A stretch of 64,000 nucleotides of DNA from Thalassobacillus devorans (GCF_900176565.1 NZ_FXEH01000006.1:1054001-1118000); one strand, 5' to 3'; positions 7,625 through 16,121 are shown, counted from the first letter of the stretch. A program made the numbers and translations. The notes: generated by a model from the sequence alone, not told the origin.

Positions 7625-9655
7625 ATGGCACCAAGGGATCTATCTGTTTTATTAGGCGTCATCATGATTATAATTATGCTGGTCATTCCCTTACCGGGTT
7701 GGCTTTTAAGTTTTTTAATCTTAATCAATATCTCCCTTGCTTTAATGGTCATCCTTGTGTCCATGAATATGAAAGAGGCCCTGCAATTTTCCATTTTTCC
7801 GTCTTTGTTATTATTAATGACGCTATTCCGGCTGGGTTTAAATGTGTCCACTACTCGTTCCATTCTATCCAAAGCGGATGCAGGAGGGGTTGTCGATACA
7901 TTCGGTACCTTTGTCATCGGAAACAATCCACTGGTAGGTTTCGTCGTATTCATCATCCTGGTGATCATTCAGTTTTTAGTCATCACGAAAGGGGCAGAAC
8001 GAGTGTCGGAAGTCGCAGCCAGATTCACCCTGGATGCCATGCCTGGTAAACAGATGAGTATCGATGCCGACCTCAATGCCGGGATGATTTCCGAACAGCA
8101 GGCAAAAGAGCGTCGGGAAAAAATAGAACAGGAAGCTGATTTCTATGGAGCGATGGATGGTGGAAGCAAGTTTGTCAAAGGAGATGCTATCGCCGGAATT
8201 ATTATCGTGTTGATCAATATCATGTTTGGATTGATCATTGGAATGGTCCAAATGGATATGTCGTTCGCTGAAGCGGTCGATGTCTATATGCGCCTCACTG
8301 TTGGCGATGGTCTTGTCAGCCAGATACCAGCACTGTTGATATCTACAGCGACTGGTATTGTGGTCACCCGGGTTGCATCAAAGGGGAACCTTGGGACAGA
8401 CGTCACGAATCAGTTGCTGCAGGACCCTAAAATGTTATACATAGCTGCCGGGACTATCTTTTTATTAGGTTTGACACCAATTAACTTTCTTCTGACAACA
8501 ATGATCGCCTCTATTTTAGCTTTTGGAGGCTACTGGCTGTCGCGTGATCCCGAAGAAGATGAAATGGACCTGGAGGAACAAGAAGAAGAAGCAGACAGCA
8601 GTCAAATGAAATCACCGGAAAATGTCGTCAATTTGATAAGCATGGATCCGGTTGAATTTGAATTCGGCTATGGGCTTATACCGCTCGCTGACACGAATCA
8701 GGGGGGAGATCTCCTCGACCGGATTGTCATGATTCGCCGTCAGCTTGCGATTGAACTTGGTATCGTCATTCCAGTGGTAAGAATTAGGGACAACATTCAA
8801 TTAAGCCCTAATGAGTACCGGTTGAAAATAAAAGGAAATGAAGTAGCCCGGGGGGAGCTGATTCTTGATCATTATTTGGCTATGAGCCCAGGGGACGATG
8901 ATGAGACGATTGATGGGATTGATACCAGGGAGCCTGCCTTTGGGCTTCCAGCGAAATGGGTAACCGAAGAAGTAAAAGACGAAGCTGAACTTTCCGGTTA
9001 CACAGTTGTCGATCCTCCTTCCGTCGTATCTACGCATCTTACAGAAGTCATTAAAAAGCATGCTCACCAGCTGTTAGGAAGACAAGAAACACAGCAGCTA
9101 ATCGATCATTTAAAAAATACTTATCCAATATTAGTGGACGAGGTAACTCCTGAACCACTCAGCATTGGAGATGTCCAAAAAGTGCTGGCAAAGCTGCTGA
9201 GAGAAAATGTATCGGTCAAAAACCTTCCAGTTATTTTTGAAACGTTAGCAGACTTCGGCAAAATGACCAACGATACCGAGCTGCTTGGTGAATATGCCAG
9301 ACAGGGCCTTTCCCAGCAAATCACCGAACAGTTTTCTAATGGTAAGGCCATGAAGGTTCTGACCGTTTCCGGGAAAGTGGAAAAGTTGTTAGCTGATCAT
9401 ATCCAGCAGACAGAACATGGCAGCTATTTAACACTCGACCCGGATACTCAGCAAACCATTATCCAATCTGTAGCAGAGCAGGCAGAACAACTCTCATTGC
9501 AAGAAGAGACAGCGGTTGTCCTTTGCTCACCTGCTGTCCGTATGTATTTGAAACAATTACTCGACCGATATCTGCCTCAGGTCTATGTACTGTCTTATAA
9601 TGAGCTGGAGCCAACCATAGAAGTCCAAAGTGTAGGGGTGGTGAATGTGGCATGA
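7625..9655 (+). CDS. flhA: Flagellar export apparatus protein FlhA
   Basis: A 676-residue FlhA (677 in B. subtilis). The N-terminal half has about eight membrane helices and the FHIPEP-family block RFTLDAMPGKQMSIDADL (about residues 130-150). An acidic linker (EEDEMDLEEQEEEADS, about 315-332) leads to the large cytoplasmic domain, which forms the nonameric ring and docks chaperone-substrate complexes. AAGGGGGAG precedes the ATG. The stop overlaps flhF by four bases. Confidence 0.96.
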   Translation: MAPRDLSVLLGVIMIIIMLVIPLPGWLLSFLILINISLALMVILVSMNMKEALQFSIFPSLLLLMTLFRLGLNVSTTRSILSKADAGGVVDTFGTFVIGNNPLVGFVVFIILVIIQFLVITKGAERVSEVAARFTLDAMPGKQMSIDADLNAGMISEQQAKERREKIEQEADFYGAMDGGSKFVKGDAIAGIIIVLINIMFGLIIGMVQMDMSFAEAVDVYMRLTVGDGLVSQIPALLISTATGIVVTRVASKGNLGTDVTNQLLQDPKMLYIAAGTIFLLGLTPINFLLTTMIASILAFGGYWLSRDPEEDEMDLEEQEEEADSSQMKSPENVVNLISMDPVEFEFGYGLIPLADTNQGGDLLDRIVMIRRQLAIELGIVIPVVRIRDNIQLSPNEYRLKIKGNEVARGELILDHYLAMSPGDDDETIDGIDTREPAFGLPAKWVTEEVKDEAELSGYTVVDPPSVVSTHLTEVIKKHAHQLLGRQETQQLIDHLKNTYPILVDEVTPEPLSIGDVQKVLAKLLRENVSVKNLPVIFETLADFGKMTNDTELLGEYARQGLSQQITEQFSNGKAMKVLTVSGKVEKLLADHIQQTEHGSYLTLDPDTQQTIIQSVAEQAEQLSLQEETAVVLCSPAVRMYLKQLLDRYLPQVYVLSYNELEPTIEVQSVGVVNVA

Positions 9656-10776
9656 AAGTAAAAAAATATCAGGCACGATCCATGCCGGAGGTTATGTCTC
9701 AGGTAAAAAAAGAGATGGGGAGCGACGCGGTGATTTTAAATTCTAAGGTCGTTTATCGCGGTGGTTTCCTAGGCTTATTCAAAAAAAAGAATATGGAAGT
9801 AATTGCAGCCATCGACCCTGATAACAGGGAATCTCAGCGTGAGGGGAACCCAAATCAAATTAAGGAAGAAGCGAAACCGGTCCAGCCTCTTTCCCCCCCT
9901 GACAATCAATCAACGGATCTGGACGTAATAAGGGAAATCAAGGCAATGAAAAAGCTGCTTGAAAGACAGCAGCCCCAATCATTTCCTTTAGTCTCCCCTT
10001 TTCATGAAATATACGAGCGGTTAATGGAACAAGAAGTTGCCCCGGCAATTGCAGAAGAAATCATAAAAGAGTGGAAGGAACATAACAGCGATATTACACC
10101 TGAGGGTGGGATATATGAAGTTATCTCCTCAGCATTCAACCATTTTAATCCTCCTTTATCATTCGGGGGAATCGATTATCGTAATCAATATATTCAATTT
10201 GTCGGTCCTACTGGGGTAGGAAAAACCACTACGATTGCAAAAGTAGCCGCCCAGGCGGTATTATCAGCAAACAAAAAAGTAGCTTTTATTACCACAGATA
10301 CCTATCGTATTGCTGCTATTGAACAATTGAAAACCTATGCAGAGTTATTAAATGTTCCGATTGAGGTCGCCTATTCTACTGAAGATTATATGGCAGCACG
10401 GGAAAAGTTCGCAGCTTATGATTTAGTATTGATCGATACGGCAGGTAGAAATTTTCGCGACGCTCAGTACATCAAAGAATTAAAAGAATTGATTGATTTC
10501 GGGGTGAATATGGAGACTTATCTAGTATTATCGCTGACCTCCCGATATCGGGATATGCAAGTGATTTACGATCAATTTCATGAAGTACCGATTCATAAGC
10601 TGATCTTTACAAAAGCGGATGAAACGTCCACGTTCGGCAGCGCCTTTAACATGCTTTATCACAACAAAGTGGGAGCAGCCTACATTACCGATGGTCAAAA
10701 TGTACCGGATGATATTCGGGGAGCCTCCATTGATTGGGTGGCATCGAGAATAGCAGGTGACAGTAATGATGCATGA
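9652..10776 (+). CDS. flhF: Flagellar SRP-type GTPase FlhF
   Basis: A 374-residue SRP-family GTPase that places flagella. An N-terminal basic region is followed by a variable linker (residues about 70-110) and the NG domain: P-loop GPTGVGKTTTIAK (about 184-196), DTYRIAAIEQLKTYAELL, the DTAGRN motif (about 264-269) and TKADE for guanine recognition. Start overlaps flhA (ATGA). FlhG, its activator, follows and overlaps by 11 bases. Confidence 0.95.
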   Translation: MKVKKYQARSMPEVMSQVKKEMGSDAVILNSKVVYRGGFLGLFKKKNMEVIAAIDPDNRESQREGNPNQIKEEAKPVQPLSPPDNQSTDLDVIREIKAMKKLLERQQPQSFPLVSPFHEIYERLMEQEVAPAIAEEIIKEWKEHNSDITPEGGIYEVISSAFNHFNPPLSFGGIDYRNQYIQFVGPTGVGKTTTIAKVAAQAVLSANKKVAFITTDTYRIAAIEQLKTYAELLNVPIEVAYSTEDYMAAREKFAAYDLVLIDTAGRNFRDAQYIKELKELIDFGVNMETYLVLSLTSRYRDMQVIYDQFHEVPIHKLIFTKADETSTFGSAFNMLYHNKVGAAYITDGQNVPDDIRGASIDWVASRIAGDSNDA

Positions 10777-11656
10777 CCAGGCCCAGCAGTTGCGTGACCG
10801 TATGCTGAAAAAAAAGAATAGAGAAGAACATAAAGCCAAAACTCTTGCCATTATCAGTGGTAAGGGGGGAGTGGGCAAGTCAAATTTTGCCTTGAATTTC
10901 TCTATTGCCTTAAAAGAGAGACAGCAGAGAGTTTTGTTATTCGACCTTGATATCGGGATGGGTAATATCGATATCCTCATTGGGAAAAGCGCCAGCCGTA
11001 ATCTTGTTGATCTGTTTGAGGGGAATGTATCTCTCAAGCATATTTTGACCAAGGGACCGGAAGCCTTGGAGTACATAGCAGGAGGCTCAGGTTTAGCCGA
11101 GCTGTTCCAATTGGATGAACATCGGTTCCATCACTTTTTATCTGAGTTTGAAGCTATATCTAAATTCTATGATTTTGTTATTTTTGATATGGGGGCTGGC
11201 GTTACAAATGACAGTTTAAAGTTCATTTTAGCTGCTGAAGAAGCCATATTGGTCACCACACCGGAACCTACTGCGTTGACGGATGGTTATGCCATCCTTA
11301 AATATATTCATCAGCTACAGAGAAACATGAACATTTACATGCTGATCAATCGGGCTTCTGACATTCAGACTGGTAAGGAGACCCTGAATCGTTTTCAAAG
11401 GGCAGGAAAGCAGTTTCTTAATAAAGAATTGTATCCGCTTGGTATTTTACCTGATGATCCTAATGTTGGGAAAGCGGTAGTTTCTCAGGTACCATTCTTA
11501 CAATTCAACCGGAAATCATCAGCTTCTCAAGCACTTTTGCAAATGACTGACCAGTATTTGGATGGGTCTATTACTATCAATCGCTTTGCAGAAAATGGGT
11601 TTGTGGATAGATTGAAACGATTGATTTCACTTCAGGGGAAGGGGGCCTGGAAATGA
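10766..11656 (+). CDS. flhG: MinD-like ATPase FlhG (YlxH), FlhF activator
   Basis: A 296-residue MinD/ParA-type ATPase. The N-terminal DQAQQLRDRM helix is the conserved FlhF-activating motif. The deviant Walker A GKGGVGKSNFALNF (about residues 34-47), the DLDIGMGN switch and DMGAGV Walker B follow. FlhG stimulates FlhF GTPase and controls flagellar number and C-ring assembly through FliM/FliY. The double ATG at 10766/10769 follows GCAGGTGA; the first is chosen. In B. subtilis the next genes are cheB and cheA; here a shortened cheA follows at once. Confidence 0.94.
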   Translation: MMHDQAQQLRDRMLKKKNREEHKAKTLAIISGKGGVGKSNFALNFSIALKERQQRVLLFDLDIGMGNIDILIGKSASRNLVDLFEGNVSLKHILTKGPEALEYIAGGSGLAELFQLDEHRFHHFLSEFEAISKFYDFVIFDMGAGVTNDSLKFILAAEEAILVTTPEPTALTDGYAILKYIHQLQRNMNIYMLINRASDIQTGKETLNRFQRAGKQFLNKELYPLGILPDDPNVGKAVVSQVPFLQFNRKSSASQALLQMTDQYLDGSITINRFAENGFVDRLKRLISLQGKGAWK

Positions 11657-12951
11657 ATCAATACCTGGATATTTTTATTGAAGAAAGTAAAGAAAATATT
11701 CAACGCATTAACGATCATCTGCTCGCCTTAGAAAAAGATCCTTTCAGCCTGAACCGAATCACTGAAGTCTTCCGTGCAACTCATACACTGAAAGGCATGG
11801 CTGCCGCAATGGAGTTTCAGCACCTGGCCATACTTACTCATTCGATGGAAAGTGTATTGGATGCTATGCGAAGCCAGGCTATTCTCATTACACCGCAGAG
11901 CATAGATGTGCTTTTAAATGCTGTAAACGATTTGGAATCCATCCTCATGAATATTGCGGAAGGCGGCCACAGAAAACTGGACATAGATGCAACTCTCCGT
12001 CAGTTAGAACTAATAGAACAAAGGGGCAGTTCTCCGGGCGGATCCATTAATGAACCTGTGTCGGAAAGTCAAACTACTTCTTTTCCTGAGAACGAATTCG
12101 AAGCTGCAGCGCTGGAAAAAATTGATCCCCCTGAGACCACTAGAGTATCTGGCCCTTTTTTTCAGAGCCAGACGAAGACAGATACATCCATTCGGGTAAA
12201 GAAGGATCGGTTAAGCAAATTGTCTCAAGTGGCGGATAGGCTGGAAAGAGAAAAAGGGAAGTTAAACCAAATTGCTGAATTAACCAATGACAAGGAATTA
12301 CAGGCAGTGGTGGAACGTGTTTTAACATGCAGCACGGAATTAAAGCAGCTTACAAGTGAATTAAGGAAGGTACCAGTCGGGCAAGTTTTTGATAGATTCC
12401 CCCGGATGGTCAGGCAGTTGGCAAGAAATCTCGGTAAAAACATCAAATTAGAAGTCAGCGGTACAGAAGTCGAAATAGATAAATCGATTACCGACACTAT
12501 CGGAATTCCTATTGTCCACCTGCTCCGTAATGCGATTGATCATGGCATTGAACAACCTGAGGAAAGAGAGCGTATGGGGAAAAAAGAAGAGGGCACCCTG
12601 ACTCTTCGAGCTTATAAAGAAACAAGTTACATTTACATAGAAATCACGGATGATGGTGCGGGGATAAGGCGTGATGAAGTAGTGCGCAAGGCAATCAACC
12701 GTGACCTTGTCAGTGAAAATGAGGCATATCGTATGAAAGATTCCCAGCTGTTCCATTTAATGATGAGCAGTGGTTTTTCCACAGCAGATAAAGTTTCGGA
12801 TGTGTCTGGTCGTGGTGTAGGGCTTGATATCGTGAAAAATACGATTGAATCCCTTGGCGGCCAAATAGACATCACCTCCCAAATGGGGGTGGGAAGTACG
12901 TTTCTTATCCGCCTGCCTTTAGGTAATGAGGGAAAAGCAGCAATTACATGA
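11653..12951 (+). CDS. cheA: CheA-type histidine kinase lacking the P2 and P5 (CheW-like) domains
   Basis: A 432-residue CheA homologue, against roughly 670 for a full-length Bacillus CheA. The P1 phosphotransfer domain is complete, with His44 in FRATHTLKGM. A linker of about 60 residues with no recognisable P2 CheY-binding domain follows, then P3 dimerisation (about 185-250). The P4 ATPase has all boxes: VPVGQVFDRFPRMVR, HLLRNAIDHGIE (about 288-300), DDGAGI (about 333), GFSTADKVSDVSGRGVGLD (about 374-392) and GVGSTF. The protein stops right after the P4/P5 junction (FLIRLPL); the CheW-like P5 domain is absent. Frames downstream of the stop show no P5 remnant, so this does not look like a recent frameshift. 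The start overlaps flhG (ATGA). It should phosphorylate CheY or another receiver but could not couple to CheW or receptors through P5. Confidence 0.88.
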   Translation: MNQYLDIFIEESKENIQRINDHLLALEKDPFSLNRITEVFRATHTLKGMAAAMEFQHLAILTHSMESVLDAMRSQAILITPQSIDVLLNAVNDLESILMNIAEGGHRKLDIDATLRQLELIEQRGSSPGGSINEPVSESQTTSFPENEFEAAALEKIDPPETTRVSGPFFQSQTKTDTSIRVKKDRLSKLSQVADRLEREKGKLNQIAELTNDKELQAVVERVLTCSTELKQLTSELRKVPVGQVFDRFPRMVRQLARNLGKNIKLEVSGTEVEIDKSITDTIGIPIVHLLRNAIDHGIEQPEERERMGKKEEGTLTLRAYKETSYIYIEITDDGAGIRRDEVVRKAINRDLVSENEAYRMKDSQLFHLMMSSGFSTADKVSDVSGRGVGLDIVKNTIESLGGQIDITSQMGVGSTFLIRLPLGNEGKAAIT

Positions 12952-12998
12952 GGAGTGGACCGGATTGCAATGGTTTTGGATGGAGGTGGTTAAATAGA

Positions 12999-13307
12999 AT
13001 GGCCGGAAATCTATTATGGAACTTAGCGTTAGCGATAGCGGGATTTTTTCTTTCTTTGTTTCTATCACTGCAAAATAATTCCCTTGATACCTCCATGATA
13101 AGAGCAGCTTTAGTGTTTGGTTGTTTATATGTGCTTGGTTACTTTTTTCGCTGGGCATTTCAGTTTATTAAACGGGAGAAGGCTCAACCAGCAGCAAGAA
13201 ATAAGGAAATAAACCGTCCTCTTCCTATTAATAAAGACATCGTAGAGGATGATCAGCTATCCGAACAAGCTACGGAAGCAGTCAGACAGTTATTAAAGGA
13301 AGATTGA
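12999..13307 (+). CDS. Small two-helix membrane protein of unknown function, between cheA and sigD
   Basis: A 102-residue protein I do not recognise. It has two hydrophobic helices (about residues 4-24, rich in Leu and Phe, and about 33-57) and a charged, probably cytoplasmic tail ending DDQLSEQATEAVRQLLKED. The ATG at 12999 is nine bases after a strong GGAGGTGG (12982-12989), so this start is preferred over the in-frame ATG at 12948, which overlaps the cheA stop. It occupies the place where cheW, cheC and cheD stand in B. subtilis. Operon position suggests a role in motility or its control, but nothing in the sequence names one. Confidence 0.8.
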   Translation: MAGNLLWNLALAIAGFFLSLFLSLQNNSLDTSMIRAALVFGCLYVLGYFFRWAFQFIKREKAQPAARNKEINRPLPINKDIVEDDQLSEQATEAVRQLLKED

Positions 13308-13358
13308 TAACTTAATAGGCTAACTGCGATATAGATTTATAATTGAAGGAGGGAGAAG

Positions 13359-14135
13359 ATGGCAAGTTCGTTATCGGTGGAAGAACAAGAGTTATGGAAC
13401 CGTTGGCAGCTGGAGGAGAATATGGAAGCAGCCAATGAATTGATTGAGAACCATATGCATTTAGTTAATTTTCATGTGCAGCGGATTGCGGCTCATTTGC
13501 CTGCAAGTGTCAATAAAGATGATATTAAAAGTCTTGGTTTATACGGTTTATACGACGCCTTAAAAAAGTTTGATGTCCAACGCGACTTGAAATTCGATAC
13601 ATATGCATCTTTTCGTATTCGTGGTGCCATCATGGATGGTCTTCGAAAGGAGGATTGGCTCCCAAGGTCTGACAGGGATAAAGCCAAAAAAATTGAACAT
13701 GTTTCAGAACGACTCGAACAAAAATTACAACGACTGCCCACTGCCAAGGAAATCGGGGAAGAAACGGGATTGGAAGAAGAAGAGGTTGCTGAAGTAGTAA
13801 AGGATGCTTTATTTGCAAATATCTTATCCATGGAAGATAAGGCGAAAGATGGGAGCAATGATCAAAAGGAAGGTGTGGGATACACTTTGCCGGATAATAA
13901 ATCGTTGACTCCGGAAAAAAGTCTGATCCGACAGGAAAATCATCAGGATTTAGCTGATGGGATTCGCCAGCTGAAGGAGAAAGAGCAACTGGTGATCAGT
14001 TTATTCTACTATGAAGAACTCACATTGACTGAAATCGGCCAGGTATTAGGATTGACAACGTCAAGAATTTCCCAAATACACGCCAAAGCCTTATTTAAAC
14101 TCAAGAACAATCTAGGTAACCTCATAAACGCATAG
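13359..14135 (+). CDS. sigD: RNA polymerase sigma factor SigD (FliA type)
   Basis: A 258-residue sigma-28 factor (254 in B. subtilis) directing late flagellar, motility and autolysin genes. Region 2 includes DIKSLGLYGLYDALKKFD and FRIRGAIMDGLRKEDWLPRS; region 4 holds the helix-turn-helix LTLTEIGQVLGLTTSRISQIHAKAL. A strong AAGGAGGGAGAAG ribosome binding site precedes the ATG. A TATAAT hexamer at 13338-13343 has no good -35 partner, so a separate promoter is uncertain. The gene is followed at once by a repeat element that separates it from swrB. Confidence 0.95.
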   Translation: MASSLSVEEQELWNRWQLEENMEAANELIENHMHLVNFHVQRIAAHLPASVNKDDIKSLGLYGLYDALKKFDVQRDLKFDTYASFRIRGAIMDGLRKEDWLPRSDRDKAKKIEHVSERLEQKLQRLPTAKEIGEETGLEEEEVAEVVKDALFANILSMEDKAKDGSNDQKEGVGYTLPDNKSLTPEKSLIRQENHQDLADGIRQLKEKEQLVISLFYYEELTLTEIGQVLGLTTSRISQIHAKALFKLKNNLGNLINA

Positions 14136-14138
14136 TAC

Positions 14139-14648
14139 AAGACTCAGTTTCAAGGTATGTTGTTTCCGTCACGTTAGTAACGGTTTGGAGGTCCGGGAAA
14201 TCACTCGCTTTCCATGGGCGTACGGTGAGCTTCCTCGGGCTTAAAGCCCTGCGGGATCTCACCATGTACTATCCTCCCATAGGAGTCTCGCAATTTCCCG
14301 GACCTCCTTGCGTTTAGGAGAGAAACGGAAACATCGGTATATTGTTCTTCAAACAAAGAGTGCGCTATGCATGAAATGTGAGCTTTAAATCGCGTGTTTT
14401 TAATTATTCCTTTAAAGTAGACATCTACAATATGGCATGGGTTCGTTTCGCTTTTCCTTCGGTTGGGTTGGTTGGGAAACTGGGAGACTCCCGTGGGAGA
14501 AGGATCTAGGCGAGATCCCACAGGGCAATAGCCCGAGGAAGCTCGCCAGTTCCCCCACAGGAAAGCGAGTAGTTTCCCAGCCAACCCTGAGGCTATTATG
14601 GTAAAGAACCCTTGTTATGCCGAAATCAAGTCTTCGACTTTCTGGCAT
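14139..14648 (+). repeat. Composite inverted-doublet palindromic element, copy 1 (between sigD and swrB)
   Basis: About 510 bp of non-coding DNA. Unit A (14187-14307) is a palindrome with a perfect 15-bp terminal stem GGAGGTCCGGGAAAT / ATTTCCCGGACCTCC, itself bracketed by GTTTCCGT (14162-14169) and ACGGAAAC (14325-14332). Unit B (14465-14587) is a related palindrome with arms GGGTTGGTTGGGAAACT / AGTTTCCCAGCCAACCC. The reverse complement of A aligns with B through GAGACTCC, GCCCGAGGAAGCTC and GGAAAGCGAGT, so A and B are one family in opposite orientation. A tail hairpin ATGCC..AAGTCTTCGACTT..GGCAT closes the element (14617-14648). Neither palindrome is followed by a T-run, so they are not standard intrinsic terminators. 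The same composite recurs at 34712-35187 and, reversed, at 41393-41929. Confidence 0.9.
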
Positions 14649-14727
14649 TTCATTGAAGAAGCCTTTTAAAGCAAGCACGGAATTAACAGAGTCAATTTAT
14701 TACCATTTTAATGAGGTGATGGAACAT

Positions 14728-15216
14728 ATGACGACTTTCTTATTGGTCGTTAGTTTTTTACTCCATGGCATTATGCTCCTGGTCATTTTTGTCCTTTTTG
14801 CCAGAGTGAAAAAAGCAGAAGAGCTGGAAATGAGGCAAAAGCAGGTAGCGGGGGAAATTGAGGAGATGTTTACCGCCTACCTGCTCGAAATAAAAGAAGA
14901 GAACGAACAGCTGAAGCAATGGCTGGATGACAGCCAGAAGAAACATAAGAGTCCCCAAATTAACCAGCCAATAAGTAATGAACACGGGAAAACTGCTAAA
15001 GAAGAAACGCACTCCGATTTGAATAAGGATTTTTCCCAGCCTGTTTATAACCCGCCCCTCCCGGGAAATAATGATGTAGAGTATCAGCCTTCTTTGTCGA
15101 CACGCGTAGTTGCAATGAGGAACGATGGCTATACAATAGAAGATATAGCCCGTAAAATGAATTGTGGCCAAACCGAAATTGAATTGATTTTGAAATTCCA
15201 GCCACAAAAAATGTAA
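14728..15216 (+). CDS. swrB: Swarming motility protein SwrB (YlxL)
   Basis: A 162-residue protein with one N-terminal membrane helix (about residues 3-24), a coiled-coil-prone charged segment (about 27-75, KKAEELEMRQKQ onward), a low-complexity middle and a C-terminal conserved motif VVAMRNDGYTIEDIARKMNCGQTEIELIL resembling a helix-turn-helix. This architecture and the position between sigD and rpsB match SwrB, which in B. subtilis promotes C-ring and export-apparatus maturation. ATG 14728 is nine bases after GAGGTG; a longer open frame starting near 14617 would begin inside the repeat element and is rejected. Confidence 0.82.
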   Translation: MTTFLLVVSFLLHGIMLLVIFVLFARVKKAEELEMRQKQVAGEIEEMFTAYLLEIKEENEQLKQWLDDSQKKHKSPQINQPISNEHGKTAKEETHSDLNKDFSQPVYNPPLPGNNDVEYQPSLSTRVVAMRNDGYTIEDIARKMNCGQTEIELILKFQPQKM

Positions 15217-15223
15217 TAATTAC

Positions 15224-15252
15224 TTGATTGCACCAATGGCATATGATATATT
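15224..15252 (+). promoter_or_regulatory. SigA-type promoter for rpsB-tsf
   Basis: TTGATT (15224-15229) and TATATT (15247-15252) are separated by exactly 17 bases, close to the housekeeping consensus. It sits just after swrB and about 120 bases ahead of rpsB, so the ribosomal operon can be transcribed independently of the flagellar operon. Confidence 0.65.
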
Positions 15253-15257
15253 TACTT

Positions 15258-15371
15258 TTGGTGTCAATACACACGTCCGCAGATTCCTGCCGAGGGTGCT
15301 CTATTCCAGAGTTTCGGAAGGAAGATGAAGGGGGCGGAGGATACTAAAAAAACCAAACAGGAGGAATTAAC
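15258..15371 (+). promoter_or_regulatory. Structured 5' leader of rpsB, possible S2 autoregulatory site
   Basis: The transcribed leader can form nested stems: an outer pairing of GTCCGC with GGCGGA, then CCGA with TCGG around GCTCT / AGAGT. Ribosomal protein S2 operons commonly carry such autoregulatory leaders. The ribosome binding site (AGGAGG) lies outside the fold. No match to a defined RNA family could be tested here, so only the folding potential and position support the call. Confidence 0.4.
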
Positions 15372-16121
15372 ATGTCTGTTATTTCAATGAAGCAGCTGCT
15401 TGAAGCTGGTGTTCATTTTGGACATCAAACTCGCCGCTGGAACCCGAAGATGAAAAAATACATCTTCACAGAGCGTAACGGTATCTACATCATCGACCTT
15501 CAAAAGACGGTCAAGAAAGTAGATGAAGCATTCAATTATGTAAAGGATCTTGCTGCTGACGGAGGAACTATCCTTTTCGTCGGAACAAAAAAGCAAGCAC
15601 AAGACACTGTACGTGACGAAGCGACTCGTTGCGGTATGTACTATATCAACCAACGCTGGTTGGGTGGTACGTTGACAAACTTCCAAACAATTCGCAAGCG
15701 TATAAACCGTCTGAAAGATATCGAGCGTATGGAGGAAGATGGAACATTTGATGTACTTCCTAAGAAAGAGGTAGTCGGACTTCTTAAAGAAAAAGATCGT
15801 CTGGTGAAATTCTTGGGCGGTATCAAAGAAATGAAGAACCTTCCTGATGCACTTTTCGTTATCGACCCACGTAAAGAACGCATTGCGATTGCTGAAGCTC
15901 ATAAACTAAACATTCCGATTGTCGGAATTGTTGATACAAACTGTGATCCAGACGAAATCGATTATGTCATTCCTGCGAATGACGATGCGATTCGTGCTGT
16001 TAAATTGCTTACTTCCAAAATGGCTGACGCTGTTCTTGAAGCAAAGCAAGGCGAAGAAACTGAAATTGCAGAAGAAGCTGCACCAGCAGAAGACGCTGAA
16101 GTGGAAACTGCAACCGAGTAA
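15372..16121 (+). CDS. rpsB: 30S ribosomal protein S2
   Basis: A 249-residue S2 with the family start [27 protein letters not shown] and the later block [22 protein letters not shown]. It binds the 30S head-platform junction. An acidic tail (residues about 225-249, rich in Glu and Ala) is typical of Bacillus S2. AACAGGAGG precedes the ATG. A terminator/attenuator follows, with tsf beyond it. Confidence 0.98.
   Translation: MSVISMKQLLEAGVHFGHQTRRWNPKMKKYIFTERNGIYIIDLQKTVKKVDEAFNYVKDLAADGGTILFVGTKKQAQDTVRDEATRCGMYYINQRWLGGTLTNFQTIRKRINRLKDIERMEEDGTFDVLPKKEVVGLLKEKDRLVKFLGGIKEMKNLPDALFVIDPRKERIAIAEAHKLNIPIVGIVDTNCDPDEIDYVIPANDDAIRAVKLLTSKMADAVLEAKQGEETEIAEEAAPAEDAEVETATE

Noticed and set aside
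12952-13300. Remnant of a CheA P5 domain or frameshift after cheA
   Set aside because: I read the three forward frames after the cheA stop; none shows CheW-like P5 motifs, and a well-formed ribosome binding site starts a different protein.
14201-14584. Minus-strand open frame of about 127 codons across the first repeat element
   Set aside because: It runs through both palindromes; similar frames in the other copies are not conserved in sequence, so it is a by-product of the repeat.
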